Source: Inonotus obliquus (Eukaryota; Basidiomycota; Agaricomycetes; Hymenochaetales; Hymenochaetaceae). From it: a stretch of DNA of 64,000 nucleotides. Location: NCBI GenBank assembly GCA_032164295.1, contig JAJHTX010000002.1, forward strand, positions 1-64,000, given 5' to 3'. The position numbers and the translations under genes are program-made. Shown in pieces: positions 11,260 to 22,769 of this stretch. Numbering within the stretch: position 1 is the stretch's first letter; the number at the start of each line of letters is the position of its first letter. The notes under the pieces are model-generated. The model did no database searches and was not told where the DNA came from. It saw nothing but the letters and a program-made list of their open reading frames with translations.

Positions 11260-13700
11260 GTCAAGGTGACACCAAATTGAGGAATTTGTCATACTATTAA
11301 TGAGAAGCGTCCTGCCCGTTCAACTGGGCATTCAATATCTTTTGAGCATCCCTCCATCTTACCCGACTAGGTTGCAGGTTCGGTCGAACTCCTTCACACC
11401 CTTTTTTTTGCTCAGACAGATTGACTATTGCCAATGTATATCTCTACTTTTTGAATTATTGTAATGTCCTTGAGGGGAATTATATCTTATCTCGTCCTTC
11501 GCCCTCAGATCGCTTTTCTAAATTGCTTTTTATCACCACATGAAATTCGCAGCTTGAACTCAAAGTAAATGCAGAATGTAGTATTTGCAACTACGCGTAC
11601 ATGTCTAACGACTCTTGGTTTCTAGGATCTTGTGCTGCCAAGGGTGGATGCGCATAAGACTGAAAGTATAAACTTTGTCACAGGTTCCGTCTACTCCAAA
11701 TACTCTTTGTTTTAACGAAGGGGGTGATTCTCTGGTGACACCCACACAAATACAGACACATCCTCCAGACCCTGGGCCCAAGCTACCTTGTCGATAGAGG
11801 CAATAGGATAAAAACTCTGTAGTATTAACTCAGTGAAAGCAGATTGTGCTTTACATGTACACCTACAAACAGATAGGAACGGCCCAATGTATCTTCAGAA
11901 ACAAATAATCTTTGTAAGTATACAGAAAAAGGAATACAGTTGCTATGATCTTATTTCTTTTCATTTCAAATCAGAAACCTGCTGAATCCTTCAAGAACCT
12001 ACAAAAGACACAGTTGCATCTGCAGTGTTGAACCGCTAGTGTATCAGTTAGCATAGAACAGAAGCCAGCGAAATCGGAAAATTACCTTATGCAGACTGTC
12101 GTACGGTATGTGCATCATCCCTATTTTATTGTTCTTGTCCGTGTTCAGTTGCACAGTGACATGCCAATTCGGGTCAGGCTTCTGGGAATGCAATCCCCCA
12201 CTAGCAGTGTCTGTAAATTTGTGAACTGTATTTTCGTGCTGCTGAAGGTATGTACCGTATTTCTGCCATTGTCACTTGCATTTTAACTTTCTTGATTTTC
12301 TCTGCGACTTGGTGTGTGGCATCCTCGACTTCAGCTTTAAATGACGGATTTTTTGCATATTTGCAAGAGTTGTGCCAAAGAACCGATACAGCTGCAGACA
12401 GTTTTGACAAGAAGAGACAGTGAAGCATAATGAGACTAATCGCTGTGAGTGTTAATGGACATGCCTTGCACAAAGTGGAGGTGAGCTCTGACTTACATAG
12501 ATTCAAGTTTGTTGATACAACAACAGTCAACCTTGAGGATGGTCGAATGGTTGCTAGAGTTCGGGAGACGAGGAGGGACAACATTGATTCACCAGCAAGC
12601 AGCTCAAGGACGGTCGAACGGGTGCTTAAGCTCAGGAGATGAGATGGTCAATGTTGATTTGCTGGCAAACAGCTTGAGGTTGATTGTGCAATAGGATTTG
12701 TGGGTTGAAAGTTCGAAGGTGGTCCAGTGTCCTTGCAACACACAGAAGGAATCTGTGAGTTGCCTTTCCCTTCCATCGCTCACTACACCTCTCGTCGATT
12801 CAACTTCAGATTCAACACACCAGTCTGTACAAGTTGAATAACTCGATTTACAAAGCTTGCTCATCACATGACCTAGAAATTCCCATTTTACTATGATTAT
12901 GTAACTGATGTACACATGACTAATATAACATCATAGGAATCCACGTGGCTTAAGCTTGCTCTTGTGTGTCAACAGTAAGTGACGTCATTAGCTTCTTCGA
13001 TCGACATAGCCTTATTTGGTATGCATATCACCTTCCTCGTCATGACAAAGCTAATTGTCTCATCTTGCATAAAGTAGTAATGGACTGTGGGCAGGGAATC
13101 GTCTGTAGGAAATTGTTGGTATTATGCTTCGCTATAAATTGATTAGATTTACTAGCCCGAGTTTGCAGTGAAGTGTATTTGAGATGCAACTCAACAAGGG
13201 TTAAAGTCAAGGAAGTAGGCAGAGAGCCAGAAGATGGTAAAAGTTTGGTGTGCCGAGGCCAGTCACCTCAATCCTTCCCAATATGGGTGGAAAGCCTCCA
13301 TCGAGGTGTTTCATTCACCTCAAACTAATGTAACCCGGCTTTGGGCATCCCGGGCCACAATATGAAACCAGGCCACAAATCCTTTAATGCTTGCCCATAG
13401 TATATGTATGAGCTCCACTTACTTGTCACTGAAGCCATACAATTAAACTATTGTGCGCAATGCCTTTACTGACTTCCGGAGTGGACATTTCTGATAATAT
13501 CTCAACAATAGGGAAAAGAAGAGATTTTCTCTTGTTTAGAGAGACTTAGTGCTTTAGCCATGGCCAGTGGTGGCTCATCAACCTTGTCAAAGTGATGTTC
13601 TCATGTCCATGCATTAGTCCCAACTCACATAGCCGAGCACAGCATTGTCCAGGCATTGTGTGCAAGGATGTGGCTCACCTGTGTATAAATAATGATGTGG
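11260..13700. other. No gene recognised; degenerate 75-bp direct repeat
   Basis: No convincing coding frame. At about 12,532-12,684 two diverged copies of a roughly 75-bp unit lie head to tail (each contains GGTCGAA and CAACATTGATT-like then CAAGCAGCT-like segments). The rest is unremarkable, moderately AT-rich sequence. Confidence 0.4.
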
Positions 13701-15278
13701 TGAAGGGTGAGCCACTCCCCCTTCGCTGTCGTCATGACCCCTCAGTTTACTGATTCCGATGCTAACACCTTGCCTTCATCAAACATCGACCTCCCTGCTG
13801 CCCGGGCTGCCTGCTACGAAAAAAACAAGAACAAAGATAACTGCCACTTCCCCTATACCAAGCAAGAGAAAGACTTCTTCTGCCCATACAGGGAAAAGTT
13901 CTATACACTCAACCACGAGAAGCACAAGAGCAGTGAAGTCACCACCTTGAAGGTGAGATATGCTGAGGACTATGTGTCTCACTTTTGTCTCAAGAAAGAC
14001 ATGCGTTACTGGAGAGGTGTGAGTTGTTGTCGTAAAACGTGAGGTGGTCTGTTTGCTAACCCATTTTGGAGCGTGCTGAAAGGATGTTCTCCAACGACAA
14101 ACGTTCAACCAAGCTATGCGAGTCTGTCAATAAGAATGATTCAATTATGATCATGCAGTTTTTTGAGAAGCAAACCCAGCGCAACTTATCCGGCCAGGCT
14201 CTATATGCAGACGAGAACAGGAAAGAAGTCCTGAGGCAGCACGATGCTCTGAAAGCCATATCTGATGGCAACAAGCAAGGCCTTTACATGAAAGCCCACA
14301 AGCTAGTGTTCAATGCTTTGCCCAAAGAATTGCAACATGATTACAATGAGAGGGCGAAGGCTCAGAATGTGAAAAGGGAAAAATTGAGCACTCTACAGCT
14401 ATCTAAGGAAGCATTGATTGAGTATGTTAAACAAATCAGAATGATGTTTTCTATTGAACTGACAAGACAAAAAGAAACCAGAAGAAATTGACATCCGCCA
14501 TTTCTTCCTTCGTTTCCACACTACCCGGCCGTACCAACAGTTTCTCTGTTTGTGATGCTATATTGCACGTTGAGTTTGCATATGTTTCGGCAGAAACAGA
14601 CAATATTGTTTCTGATAGGTACGTTGATCATGACCTGCATCTCATTTACATTCATTTACTCCCTTTTCAGAGTGTCAACTACATACAACAGCAAAAATTT
14701 CATAGGTAGCAAGTATTACAAAAACGAACACTGGACAAAATTTGCAAAGCAGTCAGAAGGCAGACACCGATTCTCCAAAGAACGTGCAGACTTCTTTGGT
14801 TCAGCGCTCCACATCATCCCCTGCTTCTCCCAAGCCATGTACAAGTTCAAACCCATGATCCAGCGATTGTCACGACGAACATACAACCATCGTTATTGAG
14901 GACAAAGGCAAAGAGCACCTTCTCATTCCACCACCGAAACATGGCCCGACTAATCCCAGCTAGGGCTCTGCCGTGTATCTTATAAGATACGTGCAGATAT
15001 TTTCAGTCGCATCCACATATATATCTGCCCGGATATTTCATGGCTGCTATCAGATCCGGTTCCACGTGTATCTTATAAGGCGTATCCGGCATATCTGCGA
15101 CCAAGGTTAATATTTTACTTACAGAGCAAAAAAAGGCCCAGGACCTTCCAACATGCATATAACGAAGTGCCATTGGTGCTTTTGGGACAACACAACGTCA
15201 ATGAATGGTCAACATGGTGATCGGTGAAGGTGCAAATGTGCAATCCCGCCGTCACCCAACCTGATTCTTGGCAGTAAC

Positions 15279-16751
15279 TGTCAGAAGAAATTGACTTATT
15301 TGGCATGCAGATCCAGAGACGCTACAACCCGATAAATTCCCACAAACATCAGACATGGAAAGACAATTCGATCGAACATATTACACATGCACACGCTATT
15401 GTCCCTGGGGCTCAACATTACCAGGACAAATTAATACACCAATATGCAGGTTCTGTAAATGGGCACATGAGGAAGCATGGATACTGCAGACATGGATACT
15501 CGAGGACGCAGTAAATCATATGCTTCGAAGTGACCCGTATTCAATTCGAACCAACCACCATTGGTCAACGGTTGCAGAAACAACTCAACCATTGTTCACA
15601 CCTACACTAAATGCATACTTGCACGAAGTTACGGTTTGGACAGGAAGGGGGTTACACTACATTGCGAATGCAGGTGTAATTGCATGGACAAGAAGATCGA
15701 TACATTCCCAGCTATGCCAACGAGTGGCAATACAACTCGACTGGCCAGTACATGCGGAAGCTACAAGAGAACATCAAGCACTACGCAATAATCTATTTGG
15801 CAACATAGTGGCACAATGGAAATTGGAGCAGAATCAACTACCGGGGATGATAGCACTGGAAATCTCTCAACCGAGGGAACGGATCAACGGGGCAATCTTA
15901 ACCTTCGTCATGGAAGGGATCAGTGGCGATCAGGTGCAAGGAACGGAGATACAGATACCCGACGGATATCGCCGAGCGACGATCTGGTGGACTGGGTTAC
16001 CTGCCATGGTACAGGCAGAACCATATAGGCCCACCGCTCCGGTGATTGATAATCGAGCTAATCCTGTTGAGGAAGGAAGCCCGAGTCAACCGAGACAGCC
16101 GAACGGCCCAGCAGCACCTGCAGAAGATGAAGACATGGCAGACTGTTCGAGTTGCTGTGCATGACATCATAAGGAACATTCGAGAAGGACTGACGTGGCA
16201 GTGCGGAAGGCATGGAGCTCCGCACAGCCACAGGATTGGCCGGTGATGGCGTGATCGCCGTGCATGGACCAGGTATGAAGTCATATCGAAGGATCTGGAA
16301 GGTTGCAGGAGGAAATCGGAAGTGCATCGCCACCCGATTGGAGATTGCGGGGTATCGGACAAGATAGGGGCTGTGCTCGGAAAGATCAGGAGGCTGTGCC
16401 CGAGAGAGCCCGGGTAACTCAATAGATAGAAGCTTCGGGTATAAATAGGCCAAGCGAGGGTGGCTATGTCCCTCAGCAAAATTCTTCTGTACTAGTGAAT
16501 ACAAAGAAGCCCCACAAAGCTTCTCTTCTTCGCTACCACTCTTATCATTGGTACTAGTGTCCGGCCGGTCCCTTGACCCCGACTAAGTACTGTTGCTACT
16601 CTGCTCTACAAAGCACCGCCTCGCACTTCCCATCGCTTATCAAGACGGACTGCGAATATTGCCGGAGTGAGTGGACTTGTTCTGGTGCGTCGATCGTGTT
16701 GATTGGTCGATCAATGTCGGTCTGCTGATCCGATCCGCACTGGTCCTAACA
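15279..16751 (+). mobile_element. Solo-LTR-like insert nested in the hAT element
   Basis: It starts TGTCAGAAG, ends CCTAACA and is flanked by the 5-bp direct repeat GTAAC (15,274-15,278 and 16,752-16,756). These are the TG...CA ends and duplication size of LTR retrotransposons. A TATAAATA box at 16,440-16,447 sits 300 bp before the end, as in a U3-R-U5 layout. I found no second copy of the ends inside, so it is better seen as a 1.47-kb solo LTR than as a full element. It contains a 269-codon open frame upstream of the TATA box. Confidence 0.7.
15355..16164 (+). CDS. 269-aa open frame inside the LTR-like insert
   Basis: One uninterrupted frame starting MERQFDRTYYTCTRYCPWGS. An N-terminal cysteine set (C12, C16, then CRFCKWAH) could bind zinc. 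The middle is helical (REHQALRNNLFGNIVAQW) and the end is Pro/Ala/Glu-rich, finishing CSSCCA. It is not a recognisable Gag, Pol or transposase. Its length in a 48% GC context is above chance expectation, but it lies in what looks like U3 and has no evident promoter of its own. It may be a remnant coding sequence captured by the LTR. Confidence 0.4.
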   Translation: MERQFDRTYYTCTRYCPWGSTLPGQINTPICRFCKWAHEEAWILQTWILEDAVNHMLRSDPYSIRTNHHWSTVAETTQPLFTPTLNAYLHEVTVWTGRGLHYIANAGVIAWTRRSIHSQLCQRVAIQLDWPVHAEATREHQALRNNLFGNIVAQWKLEQNQLPGMIALEISQPRERINGAILTFVMEGISGDQVQGTEIQIPDGYRRATIWWTGLPAMVQAEPYRPTAPVIDNRANPVEEGSPSQPRQPNGPAAPAEDEDMADCSSCCA

Positions 16752-17529
16752 GTAACTGTCTGACTAATCATTTTCTAGGGTTCAATTAGTTGATACAGCA
16801 TGGAAACCTAGTGAAAGGAACGCAACACTGGCTTACAAAAGGTTTTGGCTCTTTGTTGGGACATTCGACTAATCAAATTCCACATATTTTATCATTAATT
16901 CGACATCCTTGAGCCCCCCAGGGTAGATAGCGTATAAGCGTGAATACGGCAGATTTCCAATGTCATATCTGGTTCTGCACGTATATATCCACCTGGATAT
17001 TTGCCCTCCAAAACTCATCCGCATCCTGGTGGATAGCAGATCCGGCATATCTTATCCAGGATATCCGATCCGCTATGGAGCCCTAATCCCAGCCCCACGC
17101 ACAAAACCTCGAGCACCGAGGGTGGGATAATAACTCTCGCTGCTTCCCCAACACCAACGCTCATCTCCGCCACGTCCGTGGCAGAGGCAATAAGCCTCCC
17201 AATTTGTCCATCTGCAAGTCTTGAAGCAGAGGAGCCTCTCGAAAACCCTGATGACTCCAGACCTGGACATGCAGAAGGTCTTTGTAATGCTGCGGAAGTC
17301 GACAAGCAGGATGTTCCTCCTACACAGGAATTGAAAGATGAGCAATTGAGAGGAAATGAACTGCCAGTCCTATTCAGGATACTCCTGAAGAGTCTCCAGC
17401 CATTTCTGCAAAGCAAAGGTGTACTAGAAAATCTTCTACGAAGGTCACAGACATCCAAACGGTTGCTCTACAAGGTAGCAGCAAGTCGACTACGAGAAAA
17501 AGGAAGATGGCTTCCGAAGGGGTGCTAGC

Positions 17530-18112
17530 TATTGCTCCATGCAAGACCAGCCGAAGACCTGTCACTCTATAAGTTCATTCTGATTCATGCTTTATGTCTC
17601 CCGATATAAGTGCTTTTGTTTAGGACATGTCCAGATGCAGACTACGGATTCGCGGATAAGAAGAAACCGCCCCTCCAGCAACGTTAAGGTCAAACGGATG
17701 ATTTTTTTTCATCCTGTCGATTAAGAATCAGACTACAACCAGCAAGACGATTCACTCAGTGTTCTATCGCTCCCCCCAACTCTTTTTCCTGCCTTGAACG
17801 ATTCATTCTTAATTATTACCCTTTTGATTCATTCATATCACTCGTTTTGCATTGTTTGCGCACTTCAATTTCTTTTTTTATTTTAATTACTATTACATTT
17901 TGTGAACCATTCATCTCATTTCATGATCGGTTCACCTCGGTAGAACACTTGGTGTATAGATAGAGTGCCTTGAGCTTGATCAGACTTTATTGGATCAAGC
18001 CCAAGGTACTCTGCAGTAGATAGCAGTAGATAGTTTGGTATGAGGGTTTTGATTGGATCAAATCCCTCATATCAAGAATGAATATATGGCTGAACCAATA
18101 TCATAAGGTTCC
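17530..18112. other. Spacer with two strong hairpins
   Basis: No gene. Two inverted repeats follow one another. At about 17,966-18,014 GAGTGCCTTGAGCTTGATC pairs with GATCAAGCCCAAGGTACTC across an 11-base loop, with two G-U-compatible mismatches. At about 18,037-18,072 GGTATGAGGGTTTTGAT pairs with GATCAAATCCCTCATATC. Both have GATC at the loop side. Confidence 0.55.
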
Positions 18113-18780
18113 TGCGAGCTTTACAGGCCTGTGTATGAATTTGACAGAGGCACGTGGAGAGTAGTTACTGGGTGGCGCAGAAGCGGCTCAAGCATACGAG
18201 GACGCAGTCGGCTGCTTGAATCATCTCGCTCAGGACTTAGACGGGCTGAGAAGCGGCATGAAAGCGATTCTGGCGATGCCGCGACAGTAAACCTAGACGG
18301 ATATCAAGACAGTCTCCCTACGGAAGGACGGCTATTGCTTACCTTACTGGGGCAGAGATACTTTCAAAAATATATTGATCAAAAACAGGATTACTTGGGT
18401 ACTTGGCTGTCTCCGAGTCTCTCAACCAAACACTGGAGCGGGAACTGGTGCGTGTGGACGATCGTTGCACGGGAAGTCATTATGACATGCATGACACCTT
18501 TGGGAGGAATGTAAGTCAAAGACCATGGCAAGCAACACCCACGTGCATTTCGTCGGATAATCAATTCTCTGCGATCTTCTCTGGAGAGCTGCCCGATTTA
18601 ATCCTGTTCAGAACGACATTGATAATTTGGGGGTAATCTCGCGTATGTTCTCCTGATTGAACCTGAACGAGAATTACTCCAGAGACAATGGAAGCACACG
18701 TCGAGCACTTACAATAACTGAGAGTTCTGCTTAACTGAGAGGATCCGTCAATAGTCGTCACAGCATACGTATAGTAACAG
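18113..18780 (+). pseudogene. Unidentified gene X, truncated copy a
   Basis: About 90% similar by eye to the 5' parts of copies b (19,892) and c (45,868), for example the block encoding LTEARGEW-like and GAEAAQAYNDAVG-like sequence. The copy ends near 18,780, where it loses similarity. Frames are interrupted by stops. See copy c for what can be said about the protein. Confidence 0.65.
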
Positions 18781-18961
18781 ACGTAGTTTGACGAACCAAG
18801 GTGTCGGACTAGGTACGGGAGGACCGAGATAAGCTGTTCTTTCGAAAGCTAGGATTACATCAATATACACGGAAAGATGACAAAATGGAATGAACTTGCC
18901 TGGCTCCGGAAGGAATACTAGTAACGGAATGAGTCCACTTGGAGAATGGGATGGACTGAAG

Positions 18962-19833
18962 AGTCATCTGCTTGCAAATCCTAGGGAATTTTTCTCGAAA
19001 AGAAGTCGATGGCGTTGACCAGTGCGTTCGCGCTGTCACGCCTTGCTATGTGATCATCAATGCCTCCTGGCAGAATATCTACTGAGATCAGAAGCTTACC
19101 TGAGCTGTAGCACCCAGTTTCGCAACCGCACTGAGAAGAACACACTCGTCCTTTCGTTTCCACCTATCCTCCCCATGAGGATCACATCCATATGCCTGTA
19201 AACCCGACCCGACCCCGACCCATCTGAGCATGACTTCCGCCATGGTAGCAGCCTCGAATTCGCTTGAAACGAGTGCCCGTAGAACGTCTGTGGCTGCCTG
19301 ACGACGTATAGTTCCCTCTGCATTCAGACCTCCAGCCACGGTGGCTGAACTTGCGCTCACAAACGACAGATCGAGGTGGACATATTCCAGAGGGTCATCC
19401 TCGAACTGCTCGACTTCATGTGCCCCAAGAGAAACATTGGGAACGATGACAAGCCCAATGATGGTCTCCTCGGTAGTTACTAGAGCGAATGGCGGTGCCG
19501 AGAAAACAAAACAAAGTGCTTGACTGACTAGATGACCTCGGTTCTCTGTCCACCACTTAGAAGATTCCATAGAGCATGGACGACGGCCTCAACGGAATCC
19601 GAGTCTACTAACAGTTCAGGATACCGATGCGCATACGCCTCGGCAAGCTCGCAGGTAGCGGTCTTGATCTGCGATGGCGTACAAGGCGTAGGCTCATCCA
19701 GATCCGTCCGTAGCTCGAGTGGATCCCATAGAAGAGATCGAATGAACATGCCATCCCCTGCACCAAAGAACTCAGCATGTGTGTCCCCAAGAGCTGGGGG
19801 GGAGATCTTGGTATACAAGATCGTGAATATGTT
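18962..19833 (-). pseudogene. CSE1: CSE1 (exportin-2) fragment, copy a
   Basis: CSE1 recycles importin-alpha from the nucleus. Minus-strand frames match its N-terminal half in order: GDTHAEFFGAGDGMF, WDPLELRTDLDEPTPCTPSQ and ELAEAYAHRYPELLVDSDS (19,818-19,560), then VVIPNVSL-type and EQFEDDPLEYVHLDLSF (about 19,370-19,460). RRQAATDVLRALVSSEFEA and HGEDRWKRKDECV follow (about 19,130-19,320), and DSANALVNAIDFFS ends it (about 18,990-19,040). The pieces change frame and the gene is truncated at both ends, so it is a pseudogene fragment. Assignment is by recall of conserved CSE1 blocks. Confidence 0.8.
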
Positions 19834-19891
19834 CAGAGGTCTGCTGACTTGTCTTGCGCAAATGCTCCTTCGCTGCCGGGGGGTGGTGTGG

Positions 19892-21960
19892 GGCTACTCT
19901 TTTGCGACTCTCCTCGATCTTCTCACATAAACGTTCTTGATAGCGGACACAGAAACAACTGTTTCTCAGAGTCACCTTCAACGCGCGGTGAAGGACCATC
20001 AAGCGAGCTTTACAGGCCTGCGGAAGAATTTGACAGAGGCACGTGGAGAGTAGTTACTGGGTGGCGCAGAAGCGGCTCAAGCATATGAGGACGCAGTTGG
20101 CTGTTTGAATCGTCTCGCTCAGGACTTAAACGGGCTGAGAAGCGGCACGAAAGCGTCTCTGGTGATGCCAAGACAGTTAACCTGGTATTGCTTATCTTAC
20201 TGGGGCAGAGATACTTTCAAAAATATACTGATCGAAAACAGGATTACTTGGGTACTTGGCTATCTCCGAGTATCTCAACCAAACGCTGGAGCAGGGACTA
20301 GTGCGCGTGGACGAGCGTTGCACGGGCAGTCATTATGACACGCGTGACACCTTTGGGAAGTGCTGTAAGTCAAAGACTATGGCAAGCAACAACCACGTAC
20401 ATTTCATCAGATAATCATTCTCTGCGACCTTCTTGGAGAGCTGCCCGATTCAATCCTATTCAGAACGACATTGATAATCTGAGGAGCAATCTTGCATACG
20501 TCCTCCTCATTGAACCTGAACGAGAATTACTCCAGCTACAATGGAAGCACATGCCGAGCACTTACAATCCCTGGGAGTTCCGTCTGACTAAGAGGATCCC
20601 GTCGATAGTCGTCACAGCATACGTATAACAGACGTAGTTTGTGTGAGTCTCTCTCTTCCGTTGTTAGCCGTGAGACTGTGTCTCTTGCGAATGAGGCCAT
20701 TGATGCCATCCCAGGTCGAGGCCAGGGTGCGCAAAGCAGCTCGGGACAGTGGTACAAGTCCAGACATTGACACAATGATGAAGAAACACCCCGTTCAGGT
20801 CTACGTTCCGAGTCCCATTCGGCAAGGTCGAGTCAGCCACGCAAATCTCTCTACACCCGCTCCAGCTCTATCAAGAGTACAACCAGGGAACGAAACATCC
20901 CTCCGTCTTTGCCTGATGAGGGTGAGAGGGTTTCACCCTCTTCGCGTAACCCGGGTCTCAATCGTGAGGGATTACCTACGCGGTGATCTGCTGGTTCGGT
21001 GTTCACGGATGCACATGGTGGGATAGAGGAATATGTGGATACGACCGTAGATTATGGTGTTGCGATCGCAAGACACCGGGGGACATACGATCTGTCTCCG
21101 TCACCAAGCAACGTCGACGAGTTTGGCCTTTTTCGAGAGGGTCACGATGATAGAGACTTTTACGCCGAGGATGCGAAAGCAATGTTAAACGATGCTTCTG
21201 TCAAAGGGTCCCCGGAAGAAGAAGAGAGTGATAGCGATATCAATTTGCATACTCCGCTACCTCACATCCTGCTACGTGAGGGTGTATTATCTCCCCAATC
21301 CAAAGTAATCGCCTCCATGTCATCCGGATCCCTTAGTACGCGAAGCTCGTTCATAGATATAGGAAAGGACAGTGTTGCGAGCTATGTCACCAATGGTTGG
21401 TTTAGTCGAGCATCTTTTATAATTTTGCGCTGACTGTGGCATGTCTTGTAGCATCATTCGGGTCAGTGATGACGAAGTCCGGTTTGTTCAAGGACGCACG
21501 AGATACGGACAAACGTCGCCGCCGCCACCACAATGGAAAGCTCATGAAGGAGGGATTGGGGCTGACAACAGGTCTCGGTTGGAGTGATAGGTATGTCCAA
21601 ACTGTTACTCTTCGTGTTCAGCATTCTGACGGCTACTTCGGAATCAAAGCGAGGATGAGGATACGCCATCTCCTTTCACGAATAGAGTGAAGAGCATGAC
21701 ATTATTGCGAAACACAAGCATGGCTTCCTTGCGCACCCGGTCGTCAAAGTCACAGTTCTTCTCGCGCTCTACGCCATCATCCGAGGCTCCTCCGAGAATC
21801 TTGTCGACCTTGTCGGAACGCCCGTCTATGCTGCCGTCTCTGGCTTCGCGCGGTCCGCTGCATAAAAGCGAGCCCCATCCTTTGTCAAAATGCTATTCGA
21901 GCGTGAGTCTTGCACGAGGAGGATCCGAGGTGTAAGGGAAGCAAAAGCGATCCATGACGA
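19892..21960 (+). pseudogene. Unidentified gene X, copy b
   Basis: This copy covers the same sequence as 45,868-47,900. It contains the acidic block FTDAHGGIEEYVDTTVDYGV to VASYVTNGWFS (20,999-21,400), then a basic segment KRRRRHHNGK before GLTTGLGWSD (about 21,505-21,590). A hydrophobic C-terminal segment HPVVKVTVLLALYAIIRG, then NLVDLVGTPVYAAVSGFA, ends near 21,860. The early part carries stops and frame changes. See copy c. Confidence 0.6.
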
Positions 21961-21984
21961 ATGATAACGAGCGTCGGTCCATGT

Positions 21985-22712
21985 CGCCAACTAGCTCTAG
22001 TACCACGAGTATACCCCTTGCTATGCGATCGTCAATGCCTCCTGACAGAATATCTACTGAGATCAGACTTACCTGAGCTGTAGCACCCAATGCCATGACC
22101 GCAGTGAGGAGAAAAACACTCATCTTTTCGTTTCCACCTATTCTCCCCTGTATGCCTGTAAACCTGACCTGACCCATCTGTGTATGGCTTCCGTAGTAGC
22201 GACCTCGAATCCGCCCGAAACGAGTGCCCGTAGGACGTCTGCGGCTGTCTGACGACGTATAGTTCCCTCTACATTCAGACCTCCAGCCACGGTGGCTGAA
22301 CTCGCGTTCGCAAACGACAGATCGAGGCCGACATATTCCGCAGGGTCACCCTTGACCTGCTCAACTTCCTGTGCCCTAAGAGAAGCATTGGGAACGACGA
22401 CAAGCCCAACGATGGTTTCCTCGGTAGTTACAAGAGCGAATGGCGGTGCCGAGAAAACGAAGTGCTTCGCTGACTAGACGACGTCCGCCACTGAGAATAT
22501 TCCATAGAGCACGGGCGACTGCCTCAACGGATCCCGAGTCTACTAACAGTTCAGGATATCGATGTGCGTTCGCCTCGACATGCGGTCTTGATCTGGGATG
22601 GCGTGCTAGGCATAGGTTCGTCCGTATCTGTCTGTAGCTCGGGTGGATTCAATACATGTTATCCCCCGCACGAAAGAAGTCGGCATGTGTGTCCTCGAGA
22701 GCCGCGGGGCGG
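21985..22712 (-). pseudogene. CSE1: CSE1 fragment, copy b
   Basis: Parallel to copies a and c: the minus strand encodes remnants of the VVPNASL / VKGDPAEYVGLDLSF region (22,280-22,410) and of the RYPELLVDSGS region (22,520-22,565), with deletions relative to copy a. It lies tail-to-tail with gene X copy b. Similarity to the other copies stops at about 22,712, just before the ATG11 pseudogene. Confidence 0.7.
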
Positions 22713-22769
22713 TACGGGGGTCCCCCACTTATGTCAGCTGGGGGGCCCTGGGGTCAGATAACTACAAAA

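Larger units (their letters stand above)
14961..17085. mobile_element. Non-autonomous hAT-like DNA transposon
   Basis: The ends are TAGGGCTC (14,961-14,968) and GAGCCCTA (17,078-17,085). They are flanked by an exact 8-bp target duplication ATCCCAGC (14,953-14,960 and 17,086-17,093), as hAT elements make. Subterminal regions on both sides are rich in GATATCCGG/ATATCTGC-type repeats. No transposase is encoded. Without the nested insert (15,279-16,751) the element is only about 650 bp. It lies in an exon of the 13.7-17.5 kb gene. Confidence 0.8.
13707..17528 (+). pseudogene. Unidentified multi-exon gene disrupted by a transposon
   Basis: The first part reads MSHSPFAVVMTPQFTDSD and on to RYWRG at about 14,011. 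A clean intron (GTGAGT to GGAG, phase 0) joins RAERMFSNDKRSTKLCESV and a charged helical region to about 14,450. Further blocks are KKPEEIDIRHFFLRFHTT (about 14,468-14,530) and an exon to TIVIEDKGKEHLLIPPPKHG at about 14,950. There a hAT-like element is inserted (14,961-17,085). Removing the element and one 8-bp duplicate restores an open frame (PPPKHGPTNPS joined to PTHKTSSTEGG). This runs to REKGRWLPKGC and a stop at 17,526-17,528. I do not recognise the family; the charged, Lys-rich middle part looks DNA- or protein-binding, but that is only an impression. Confidence 0.55.

Noticed and set aside
11370..11400. tRNA-like B-box (GGTTCGGTCGAACTCC) suggesting a tRNA or SINE
   Set aside because: No A-box at proper spacing and no cloverleaf could be folded upstream; the match is partly a short palindrome.
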